Source: Neoarius graeffei (Eukaryota; Chordata; Actinopteri; Siluriformes; Ariidae). Taken from it: a DNA stretch of 64,000 nucleotides. Position 1 is the stretch's first letter, and every line of letters begins with the position of its first letter. The notes under the pieces were generated by a model. The model saw nothing but the letters and a program-made list of their open reading frames with translations. It was not told the origin of the DNA and made no database searches. The stretch lies in NCBI RefSeq assembly GCF_027579695.1, contig NC_083596.1:14331798-14395797 (forward strand), read 5' to 3'. The position numbers and the translations under genes are program-made. Positions 20,569 through 32,300 of this stretch are shown here, piece by piece.

Positions 20569-20770
20569 TAGTCAAGTTTATTTGTATAGCGCTTTTAACA
20601 AACATTGTTGCAAAGCAGCTTTACAGAATTTGATTGACACAGCCAATTTTATCCTTAATCCATCCCCAGTGATAAGCCGGTGGCAAGGAAAAACTCCCTT
20701 GAGGAAGAAATCTCGAGAGCAACCAGACTCAAAAGGGAACCCATCCTCATTTGGGCAACAACAGACAACA
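20569..20770 (+). repeat. Common fish interspersed repeat (TTTATTTGTATAGCGC type)
   Basis: Starts near CAAGTTTATTTGTATAGCGC, followed by CAAAGCAGCTTTACAGAA and GGCAAGGAAAAACTCCCTTG, wording seen in many fish genomes in 3'-flanking repeats. No terminal duplications found. Confidence 0.6.
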
Positions 20771-22129
20771 TGACTATAACATTAAACAGTTTTAATATGA
20801 AGTCTGTTTTGTTGATGTTAACTCTTCACTGATGGAAACTTGAGTGCAAAACTGTTCATGACAACTGCAGTCGTCAGCCATAAAAGCATTACTGTAAGTG
20901 TCCAGAGCGTCTTCCAAGTGTGATTTTCAACTGTCCATGGTGTCCCATATAATCTACAATCTTATTCCATTACTTCAAAATAAAACCAAGAATTAATAAT
21001 TGATTGATTTCCTGAACATTTTATTCTCCAAATATTTCAACCAGATGCTAAAGCATCTGTGATATTTTTTATATAGCATTTATAAATAAGCATTTTTGCT
21101 ATATTTACATTTCTTTTTTTAAAATAAGAATTAATTTTGCTCTTTGCATCACTGACAGTTTTTTAATATAGTTTTTTTTTTTGTCCTGCCCTTTCTTTAA
21201 AAAGAAAAACACTGACCAGGTAGAATTACTACATGTCTAAAATCCTTTTTTTTTTTTAATTTAAATTAAAAGTCCAATCCCCACTTGCCTTCATTCAGTA
21301 TTAGTACTGAACATGGCAATATTAAAGTTGGTATTGCGACAACCCATTACCACTGACGAAGAAATATTTTACTAATTTGGTTTCTACACTCTCAGAAATA
21401 TATTACTGTACCTTTTCACTGTCATAGGACCCTCTAAGGTATTTGTACCCTTTATATACTGCTTGGGAACATACATGTACCCTTTTTAGGGTCAAAAAGG
21501 TACACAGTTACCCTTACGGACATTCATGAAGACTGTACCTTGGGGTACAGAAATGGACTCTTACCCCTATTTCTAAGTGTATGAAGTGTTCGATAATGGT
21601 CTTGTGCTACTTGCACATTTTATACAATGGGACTATAGAACACGCTTTTTCGTAATTAGAATAGGGGGGAAAAAAAATTTAAATAAAAAAATTTCAATCC
21701 CACAAGTCAGGCTTGATTACAGGTGTCTGATGATTAACTCATGGTCATGTAGTAATGCTACAGTTTTGTTCCTAAACAGTAATAAACCCAAGTACTTCAA
21801 GTACACTGACTGATTTTATTGTTTAAAATGCTATAAACAAGATGAAAGGGATATGAAGTGACATTTGTGGTAGTGTTTTAAGTAGCCTGCTTTATTGCCT
21901 TAAAATGTTATTCTTGGTGATTTAAATTACCAATAATAAAAAAAAAAAGTTATATAAGAACTGCTCATCCCACTTTTACCAAACCCAGCAGTCCTACATT
22001 ATAGACAAAACCTTGGCGGAAAGATCCCACATTTCACTTTAACTTGAATATGATAAAGGCCTGACATCATTAATAAGACTTATTGTAAAGCATCCCACAT
22101 TACCTGAAATCACCCTTCACATAGTTCTG
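20771..22129. other. AT-rich intergenic stretch containing one MITE
   Basis: Long T and A runs, no coding potential. AATAAA on the minus strand also occurs at 21891-21896 and could be a distal poly-A signal of ywhae. Confidence 0.4.
21387..21579. mobile_element. TA-flanked MITE, 193 bp
   Basis: Ends CACTCTCAGAAATA and TATTTCTAAGTG are imperfect inverses and sit between TA at 21385-21386 and 21580-21581. Inside are partly inverted GTACC motifs (GGTACACAG, GGGGTACAG). Consistent with a Tc1/mariner-type nonautonomous element. Confidence 0.7.
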
Positions 22130-23315
22130 CTGTTATGATGACTGCAGCTTTATTCATTTCTGTACAAAAGGACACCCAGTCTCCAAAATCACCGAATCAG
22201 GCATTTTTAATTCCACCGTCTATGTGACGTTCAAAACGACGCACTGCGTATCCTATAGACACATTAACACTGCAAACTAAAGACACATGAGAAATGTGAG
22301 GGTTTTTTTTTTTAACTTAGGTTTGGTTTTATTTGAAGGTTAAAGTTAATCCCATGCTGTGTTTCAGTAAGAATACAGATGGTGCGTGTTGGCTCCGATC
22401 AGAATATCCAGTAGTACAAATCAGATTCAAGTTACACATACTGAACAGGTGAAGAGAAAACAAGAAAGATCTAGAGAGAGAGAGAAAACTTTAGGGAGTG
22501 CGAGAGAGGGGTGAAAGCTGTGGCAAAGAAATTGGCATCGGAATCAATTTAGACAATAATAATAATAGCTGAGGAGTTCCCCTGGGGTTGTTTATCCCCT
22601 GAATGGTTAGACAGGAGCACATGTTCATATACAGTGCTGGAGCAAAGTTCTGCATAGAGCCCAGTGTGTGCAAAGCAACAGAAAAGAGACTGGCAGGGAA
22701 ACAGCAGCTCTGAGAGCCTGCTTTAAAACAAGCACCTAAAAATTAAATAGGCATCCCTTTAAAAATCAAGCAGAGGAAAATAAATGTCCTTTGCAGGGTG
22801 TTGCATCTCCCAGAACAGATAACTGAGATTTAGCATCCCAGCTGCCATGACACAGTCAGCAATGTGTGTGATTACAGAAGCAATAACTCTGCCAATCACA
22901 GAACAGAGGCAAACGAGGCCGTACCGCTACCGCACGCTGAATTAAAAGCAAAAGTGAGACATAAAATAAGCCCATACGCAGACGACACTTGGCGAGTTTA
23001 ATACAAATAAACCAGCAGGGGAAGTTCTCCACAATGCCTATTCACTCAGGAGGTCAATTCATGTGTTGATCCAATAGTGTCAAAGTTCAAGGTCAGGAAA
23101 GGAGGAAAATACATTTAAAAATGGCCAGGGTGTAACCCAAAAGAGCAGAGTGCTAGACAGACGTACAGGAGAGAAAGAGTGAGTGCTGGAGGAGACAGGG
23201 TGACTTCGGAGCTCTTTCGGTGACACCATGGAGACCTGAGAGGGACAGGACCAGAGACTTGGGACGTGATCGACAGACACACACAGACACACACACACAC
23301 ACACGTGGTGACATC
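22130..23315 (-). other. ywhae: ywhae 3' UTR (predicted extent)
   Basis: Runs from the ywhae stop to about 20 bases past a minus-strand AATAAA at 22149-22154. The length (about 1.2 kb) fits 14-3-3 epsilon messages. Contains a CA/GT run near 23280-23304 just after the stop and a GA-rich tract near 22471-22485. The true end could lie further left. Confidence 0.5.
22149..22154 (-). terminator. ywhae: Candidate poly-A signal of ywhae
   Basis: AATAAA on the minus strand (TTTATT on plus), the first clear canonical hexamer downstream of the ywhae stop. Competing hexamer at 21891-21896. Confidence 0.45.
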
Positions 23316-23368
23316 TCACTGGTTCTCGCCCTCCACATCCTGCAGTGCTTCTTTATTCTGTTCTTCAC
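23316..23368 (-). CDS. ywhae: ywhae exon 6 (C-terminal tail and stop)
   Basis: Encodes [17 protein letters not shown], then TGA at 23318-23316. Acceptor TTTCAG at 23369. Too short to be found as an ORF. The acidic disordered tail is typical of epsilon; VEGENQ replaces VEDENQ. Confidence 0.96.
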
Positions 23369-26300
23369 CTGAAACAACAGATCAGCTCTCAGCAGAATTT
23401 GACAAAAATTGATTCTGGTATATAAAAAAAAACACTAATACAAACAATACAATACATTAATAAGTAGATGTGCGAAAATACACTCACCATTCACTTTATT
23501 AGGAATACCTGTACAGAAATTCCGCTATCTAAAATCAGCCAATCGTGTGGCAGCAGTGCAATGAAGAAAAAAAAAAAAAAAAAAAAGTCATGCAGTTTGG
23601 ATGAGCCTGTGCCCATGATGACCTCAGATTCCTGTGATTGGTTGACAAGACTGGAAACTGAATCTTGCTGCAGCCCACAAAGCTCAAGGTTTGATGCATT
23701 GTGCATCTGTGCAGAGATGCTTTTCAGCATGCCACGGTTGTAAAGACTAAGTTACTATAGTCAGCTTAGACCAGTCTGGTCAATCTCCTCTGCTCCCTCT
23801 CATTAACAAGGTGTTTCAGCCTGGGAGCCCTCCTGTTTTTCGCACCATTCTGTATAAACTCTAGAGACTGTCATGTGAAATTTCCAGATCACCACCAATT
23901 TCCGAACTACTCAAACCAGTCCATCTGGTATGGTTAAAGTCATCAAGATCATATTTTCCCCCATTCTGATGTTTGACGTGAATATTAAAGCTCTTGAACC
24001 GGCTCTGCATGACTTTTTGCACTGTGCTGCTGCTACATGACTGGCTGATTCGACGACACGAATGTGCAGGTGTTCCTACTAAAGTGGACGGTAGGTGTAT
24101 AAATCACAGATTATTACACACTAAAAGCACTTTTCCACTGGACAAAAAGGAACAATTACTAATCCAAATCCAGAATATTTCCTAACTCGTCTAGTACTAC
24201 TGATCGGTTCCCATGACATAAAAACACAAAAGACGAGATCTCTGGAGGTTGTGTGGCGATGAGAAAAATAAGGATGTCTTGTTGCCTAGAGCTGCAGGAG
24301 TTATCCAAAGTTATCCGTACTACAATGTGGTAACCAGCTCTTTTTGAGAACACTGAATGCTTTCCATGCCGCATTTAAACGAGGAAACAGCAAGTCTCTG
24401 TAGAGGAATTAAACCGTGCATGCTAATGTGACTTGAATGGGAGACGTGCACAGCGGCACAGGAGAACAAAGCAAGTTTCAGAACCTCAACTTATGGAAGT
24501 GTTTCAAATTTGAGCATTTTTTCTTACCTTACTGATGAAGAGGTGGTGAAATTTAAAAAAAAAAAAAAAAAAAAAAGTGTATCCCCCCACACAGCATACA
24601 AAATGTACACAATGTGCAAACCTGACTTAGACACAAGATTTTGAGAGTTTAACTTAAAGGAGAACTGAAGTCATTTTTAAACTTGCTTTATTAACATGTT
24701 ATTCAATTACGTTTTCGGTTTTAGTAACCTAATGCCGCTTTTCCACTACCAACGCGGCTGAGTTGGGATGAGTCGTGCGGTGCTGAGTCGGGCTGAGTGG
24801 GGCTGTTGGAGTTGCATTTCGACTACAACCGCGCTGAACCGTGCTGGCTGGAAGTGGGTGGACACATTGGGTGGAGTTAGCGAAAGTGGGTGGACGTCAC
24901 GTGATGTCGTTAGGCGGCGCAAACAGTGACATCAGTGATCTTTTAAGCCGTAATCTCACGACCCGGATAGTAAACAATAAACATGGAGTCGTTAGTGTTG
25001 CTGGTCTTGGTGCTGTGGCTTGTTGTCACCGACAACAGATACTGGCAAGAGCGTATAGATGAGGCGAGGCGCATAAGGCTTCAGAAATTCTCATAATTCG
25101 TAATTCTTCTTCCGGGTTTACGGTGTTTACAGATCCCAGCGTGCTCGTGGGGCGTGTGTGGGCGTGTGAGGACACTCCTCCTCACCCATCAGTGCACAGG
25201 GGAGTGTCTCCTCACGCCCCTAGCCCCACTCGGCTCGGTTTGGCTCGCTTCAGCCTCACTCCAAAACCGTGCGAGTTTTGGGTGCTGAGCAGGGCTGAAG
25301 CGAGCTGAGTCGTGCTGTTCTGAGGTAGTCGAAATGCGAGCCGTGTCGAGCTGAAGTGAGCTGAAAAATGGTAGTGGAAAAGGGCCATTATGCTGTGACT
25401 CGTATTGGCATATATTATATTACACTCCTCAGCCTTTTCGGTTTTTAGTCATGTTGAATGTAGTTCGTTTGGTCCACGGTAGGCGTCGCTTATCCGTGTG
25501 ATCGTCACAAGACTTGTGCGAGACTTCAAACGTGAAGTGTCCGTGCCATCATTTTGAAAACTGTTTACACAGGGGCCAGATCGCCGAAATTACTCCAATT
25601 TAGATTAATTTGCCAGCTTCAGTGATGGAGTTTGAGACCTGCGCGCTGTGGCGCATGCACCTGAAAGCGTGCCTCGGGCTGCGCATGCGCCAAGTGAACT
25701 CCAGCACATACGCCGTGAACAAGGCGCACCTTAGCTCAATTAAGGAACTGTTTGCGCCCATTTAAGGACTGTGCTGATGCATTTGCATTGTGAAGTATTA
25801 CAATACGCATGAACGCATTACCGAGCCTTTCTACTCGTTGTCTTGATTTCCTGTTTCACGATCCTTGTGCCCGTTTCTTGTTCTTGTCCTCGCTTAGCCC
25901 TTGATGTACTGTTTGCGCCTTGACCGACCCTTTTTTGCCTGTGTATATATCCTCACTGTATATATATTCTACACTTTATTAAGCTGTATACTTCTGCACA
26001 TACATCCGCCTCCCTTGCGTACGTGACATGGAGATTATTCCATACGACTTCCAACCAACGTGGAGTGGAGTAGAGAAGAGAAGAGTTGGAAAGACGACAG
26101 GATAAGGACTAGTCCGTCGTGCTGGTATTTACGTCATTATTGTCGGACAATTAAACTGTGCCAGATCAGGTGGCTGATGGGTTTTCAAAATAATAAATAC
26201 ATACGTGTGTTTTTGTGATAAATACATATTATACTGAGCGCATTTCCCACATAATCCTCACTAAGATTTCGGACAGCGCTACAAAACGGCGTCCCCACTA

Positions 26301-29300
26301 TATAGTGAGTAGGGAGCGATTTCAGACAGGGAAAACTTCCAGCTTGATTACGTCAGCATTCGAAAGAGGGCGCGCGCGTCTTGACAACGTTGGCAGATGT
26401 TGGCCACTTGGATTTCTGCTGTACGTTTTACTTCCGTCCTACAATGATCTGGAAAAACTAATACATGCCTTCACCTCTAGTAGGGTTGATTACTGCAGTG
26501 GCCTTTTCACAGGCCTGCCAAAAAGACCATCAAACGACTTCAGCTGGTTCAAAATGCAGCGGCTAGGGTTCTCACACGAACAAAAAGAACAGAGCACATT
26601 ACTCCAATTCTAAGGTCCCTTCACTGGCTTCCAGTAAGCTACAGAATTGACTTTAAAGTACTGCTGCTGGTATACAAATCTCTAAATGGTACAGGGCCCA
26701 ATTACCTCTCTGATATGTTGCAGCGGCCTAACCCAATCAGATCTACCAGATCAAAACAGAAAAATTTACTATTAAAACCAGTTGTTAAAACAAAGTATGG
26801 TGAAGCAGCTTTTAGCTACTATGCAGTACAGCCAGGGCTCGAAATTAACTTTTTTTCTTTGTGTCCCCCAGTGGTCCCGAATTCTGTGTTGTATTGTCCC
26901 GAATGGAAGCAATAGTGTCCCCATTTTTTTTCCTCTCTGAAATAACCAGTGGTTAATATTATCATATGAAGTTACTATTATATTTGTAACTATGCGATTT
27001 TGAACCCTTTATATCATTTTTACAATAAGTCACAAGACACAAGCGACACATGTCCTATACATCATCTACTTCAAAATTACAGTTATTGCATTTTCAGTTT
27101 ATTAAACTTTGGCGATCTCACTGTATGAATAGATACCCGTTTATTTAAAGGGGCCAACTAGCTCATTCAGAAAATGTTTCAACTCCCTACATCTGCAGTA
27201 CACTTTAGTTGAAAATAAGACCCCTTTTATGCTCATTTCATCTACTTATACCTTGAATATCTGTTGGCACTTATAAGGCCAACTTATAATTTTCACCATT
27301 ACCGTTATCCATAGCCCTGTGATGACCTGGCGACTTGTCCAGGGTGTACCCCACCTTTCGCCCGTAGTCAGCTGGGATAGGCTCCAGCTTGCCTGCGACC
27401 CTGTAGAAGGATAAAGCGGCTACAGATAATGAGATGAGACCGTTATCCATTTTTATGAACTTTCCGTTATCCATTACCGTTATCCATTTTGATGAACTTT
27501 CCCATTTTTATGAACTTTCCGTTATCCATTTTATGAACTTTCGCTGCCGAAACGTGGGTGGAACATCAGCATAGTGGCAGGTCCGAGCCTAGTTGTGCTG
27601 CTGACTGACTAAACTTTCTGAACTAGAAAGACACCAAGAAAACTCACTTATTCTGTTGAACGGTATCTTCCGTCAATATCATCCACATCATTCCTGTTGT
27701 ATTTTATAACGTGTCTAACAGTGTTCATTAAGTTCATTCAGTTGCTAGCGTTGCCTGCAGACCAGGCGATGACACTTTGGATCCTGAAGGTCCCGGAGAC
27801 GTTATGTCTGGGCTTTCAGTTTCTTCCCCGCAGTCGGTCCGCTTCAACCACTTCAGCATTTTTGTTCTGCCAAGAGTCGGCGCAGCGTGTGCGGTAGCAA
27901 TTCCATTCCAAGTCCATATAATGCGGACTCCGGCCGAAGATTCTAGAACAGAACAGAATGCGCTGCTCTGTAGCCTACGGATGCAGGTGCATCGAAAGTG
28001 TAGCTACTATGTATTTTTCGCTGTTAACGTTTTAAAATTAAAATTGACAAATTAGGTGAATGTCTACGTATGTGTTACGGCTTTGTAAATAATATTAATG
28101 TAGAACTTTTTTTCTAGATCTATTTTTTTTCCATTGTCCCGGGATTGTCCCAGATATGATAATTTTGTGTCCCGATGACATTTTTTATGGTCCCCGGGAC
28201 ATCGGGACACCGTTAGTTTCGAGCGCTGAGTACAGCTATAGAACCAACTGCCAGAGGACATCAAAAATGCTCCTGCTGTTGGCAGCTTCAAACCTAGACT
28301 AAAGACCAAGCTGTTTTCAGATGCTTTCTGTTAAATAATTAATATTGTCTTCTTTACATTTTTTATAATCTTTACTTTCTCTGCATGTTTTAAATTTACT
28401 TTAACTTTATTCTATTTTATTCTTTATTCTATTCTGCTGGTTTCTTTTTTCTCCTATTTGAACTACTACCTCATTTTATTATTTTATTTCTACTATTGTT
28501 TAATTCTTATTTTCTTTTAATTCTTTTAATTAATTGTTTTAGAATAAAAATAAAATTATGTAATTTTATTTCTCTATTGTTTACTGTTTTTACTTCTGTA
28601 AAGCACATTGAACTGTCATTGTGTATGAAATGTGCTATATAAATAAACTTGCCTTGCCTTACAATGTCTCGCACAGGTCTCAGCGAATCTTGTTTACGAC
28701 CATTGGTTTGACATATGGACTGATATAGCATATTTCAAACACTCAACTTGCTATAGCTGTCAGAAATGCATTCCTACATTTTATAAAATGAGATGAATAG
28801 AATTTTGATTAAAAAATTTTTTTTTGCCTTCAGTTCCCCTTTAACGATTAACTGGCATGAAAGTCAACACTGAATTCACTCATTTGTGGGAATCACTAAT
28901 TTTTGGCTAGTCCGATTTTGTAGTAATGTGATAAAATATTGTGTTTAACATGTAATACACAATCTAATGAACTAGTACCCTTTCAAGGTACATGAACACA
29001 GCACAAGCATTTCCTGCACTCTTCCTCACTGCACACTGGGCACCACTTCTGCCTTAACACTACTGGGTGATAACTAACTGCTGACTTAAGAAATGGAAGG
29101 CTTCTAACATGAGGTAAATATCAGCAACAGTAAAACCTTAAGGCAGAAAATTAAAGTTGCGATATTTTCTCGAAAAAGCTGCTTACTAATGTACGGTCAT
29201 CATATTGGCTCCATTTCTAGCTCCATGCACACGTCCCTGTCTGGTACTCTGCCAAGAGCACAGGTACTCAGGGACACTAGGCAATGGAAAAAAAAAAACA

Positions 29301-32300
29301 AAAACTGCGGGATCAATGATTTGCTGCTGGACCTCATTGTCCTGTGGAAAAGTGCTAAACAGTGATATACTACCACACACTGATCGTCCTATAGCATGCG
29401 TGCACACAATAACCGAGAGTGTTCCAAAGCAACAGACCAAGTGTGGTTTAGTGTCAAAGCTCACGCTGATACAAGGTGCTGTGCTGAATGTGTACCAAAA
29501 TAAGATAAAAAAAAAAAAAAAAAATTCATGAACTGTCCAAAGCTGTGTTAGCTGAACTGGAACTTCATTTACACAGGCGCGGGAAGCACACTAGGATTTC
29601 TTGGCCGCTTGCTGCTTGGCAACGTAACCAAGGTGACCGAGTGGCCAACTGCCTCACGCTGATGTGTGGTGAGGAATTAGCAAGAAGTAACAAAGGTCCA
29701 GAAACAAAAGGGGACAGGAATAACAATCAGTGATATCATATGGGCTAGGCTAGCCGGAGCAAGGCTTCAGACGAGTGCAAAAATAAGTTTCAGCTGCAGA
29801 CTAATGTAATGTGAACTGGAGGAACACACTACCCTCATCTCTAAGGATAATAAATACATTGTCACTTGGACACACAGCAGGATGCAGTGTAGTTAGTGAG
29901 AAGCAGGGGTGAGAAAAGGGGGAAGAAAAAAAAAAAAAAACAAGAGAGAGACAACTTACAAAGACGAGCTCTAGTGGGGAATTGGGGGGGGGGAGGTCCT
30001 TATGATTCTATGCAGATTACATGGAGGAGAGAGTGTGAGAGGTTAGAGAACAGAGAAGAGATGTAACAAACCAAGGAAAATTGAGAGCAAGAAAAAAAGA
30101 AAGCAGTTAAAAATGAGACATGGTGGCAAAAAGGAAAAAAAAATAACAGGAAAGAAATCAGCTATAACAAGACATCAACTAAAAGTAAAAAATTAGAAAA
30201 GAAAATGGTTAGAAATTATGGACATGGAAAGAAAAGTAAGGAACGGAAAAAGAATCAGGTGTAATAAAGGAGAAATTAGGGACACTACACAAAGTGTCCA
30301 CTGAACCGTGTGTCCAATCAGAGCGCAGCGGTCGACTCGTTAAACAGTACAATGTACGGAGCCTCGGGCTGCTCGAGCTCAGTGGTCCTGCTCGCTCTCT
30401 TACCGTCTCCCTGCATGTCTGAAGTCCATAGTGTCAGGTTGTCGCGTAGCAACTGCATGATAAGTGTCGAGTCCTTATAGCTCTCCTCGCTGAGCGTGTC
30501 CAGTTCTGCTATCGCATCATCGAACGCCGCCTTCGCCAACCTATTCAAAACAGAACACCCAGGTCAAAGGGTCAGGCCCGAGGGAGACACGCTTCCATTA
30601 TAATTATCCTTTAAAAAAAAAAAAAGGTACATTTAAAACACCACTTGTTCAAATAATATTTAAAAAAATGTCACAAAATCCCCAAAGTCTAGACTGCTCT
30701 CAATTTAATTGAATTTTATTAGCGAGAGAATCAGAGTGAAAGATAACAAGGAAGAGTGGAGAGACTTATGCAAGCAACATATTTGTGGCTCAGAAATGTG
30801 TCGGAGGAAAAAGTGAAGAGAAGCAGGAAGTGATTTGAGGCAGAAAGGTGCTCAGACCTTAGACGCTTGAATTTGTGCCAAATAAAAACGTCACACCCTT
30901 GTCCCAGTTTGCCAGCTGTCCCTTTTATATCGATGTTGATTACGGCTCCGTTACTCCTGATCTTTCTGGCTGAGAGGCAGAACACGGACTCCGCGTTCCA
31001 CATTCGGACGTTTTATACAGAACGCGAGGCAGAATAAAGGCGAATTGAAGAGGCAGTGTAAAAGGGGCTAGTGATGAATGAGCGAGCTGCTGTAGAACCG
31101 TCAGATCAGACACACAGCTGATGATTCACAAAAACATGAAGGGCTGGTTTGATGTTGTTTCACACCTCACACAGTAAATAGCAGCTCTTCTGACAGTTTT
31201 CTATCACACTCATCTGGAGGTGGCTGATGAATGAAATGCGGTGTGATCAGAAAGACTCGCAATCAACCGAGCTGCCTTTATGTGTGTGCTCATCATGAAT
31301 ATATGCAGACGAGGAACAGGACAAACAACACTGAAGATTAACTGCGTTGACGTGGAGTCCAGAAGGTTTGTACTGGAACTGTACATGGGACTGATTCTTT
31401 ACAGATGTTCACTCCAGAAGAAAAATTAGAGCTCAAAAGTACAAGAATGACCTGTCTGGGATGCGTCAAGCATTTTCATGAGCCGTGTGGTAGGGCGGCA
31501 CGGTGGTGTAGTGGTTAGCGCTGTCGCCTCACAGCAAGAAGGTCCGGGTTCGAGCCTAGCAGCCGACGTGGGCCTTTCTGTGCGGAGTTTGCATGTTCTC
31601 CCCGTGTCCGCGTGGGTTTCCTCCGGGTGCTCCGGTTTCCCCCACAGTCCAAAGACATGCAGGTTAGGTTAACTGGTGACTCTAAATTGACCGTAGGTGT
31701 GAATGTGAGTGTGAATGGTTGTCTGTGTCTATGTGTCAGCCCTGTGATGACCTGGCGACGTGTCCAGGGTGTACCCCGCCTTTCGCCCGTAGTCAGCTGG
31801 GATAGGCTCCAGCTTGCCTGCGACCCTGTAGAACAGGATAAAGCGGCTACAGATAATGAGATGAGCCGTGTGGTGAAAGTGTTCTCTGCCATATTCTTTA
31901 AAAAAAAAAGTGAAGGAAGTCATTGTTAGTTACATTTGAACACTTGACAAACAAGTGTTGCTGGATCATTAAAAAAATTATGTTCCAACATGAAAATGCA
32001 GGCACAGGCTGGAGGCATTTCTCCCCCCTTTTTTTTTTAAAATACATACAGAATAATGATTTTTTTTTTCCCCACAGAGGTAAAGGTGTAGGCACTTCAT
32101 CTGCGTTTTTTGTTGTGTAATTACTTTGTTTTTTGGCTAACTTTAATACAACATGCTTATTTTATACACACAGAACAGCAGCTGCTCCTTGTGATTACAT
32201 TCAACACTTGATTTAAGTCATGGCGACGCCGAATTGAAATGCCTCATGGGTTGACGTGCCTGACTCACCCGAGTCTGACTCACGCGTTTGACTTTGAACC

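Larger units (their letters stand above)
26441..28661 (+). mobile_element. 5'-truncated LINE (L2/Rex-like), split by a hAT
   Basis: About 0.8 kb of LINE 3' end, flanked by ACAATG repeats (26441 and 28661). In broken frames it shows the reverse-transcriptase tail found in fish L2/Rex LINEs: [22 protein letters not shown]-type text, and PSRS/LKTKLF-like end. The 3' tail has GTGCTATATAAATAAACTTG and then TTGCCTT repeats. Frameshifts and the hAT insertion (26833-28228) make it dead. Confidence 0.82.
24658..28840 (-). mobile_element. TTAA-flanked element (AGGAGAACTGAAG ends), copy 1, heavily invaded
   Basis: TTAA at 24654-24657 and 28841-28844 bound inverted ends AGGAGAACTGAAGTC and its inverse (CTTCAGTTCCCCT). 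The pieces that match the 665-bp copy at 39784-40448 (in reverse) are about 24658-24730, 25392-25562, 26335-26440 and 28662-28840. The gaps are later insertions: a Harbinger-like MITE, an LTR-like block and a LINE carrying a hAT and a SINE. No own ORF. Confidence 0.85.

Noticed and set aside
23080..23377. Three Cys/Val-rich minus-strand frames at the ywhae 3' end
   Set aside because: Wrong frames over the last exon and the CA repeat of the 3' UTR; the true frame ends at 23316.
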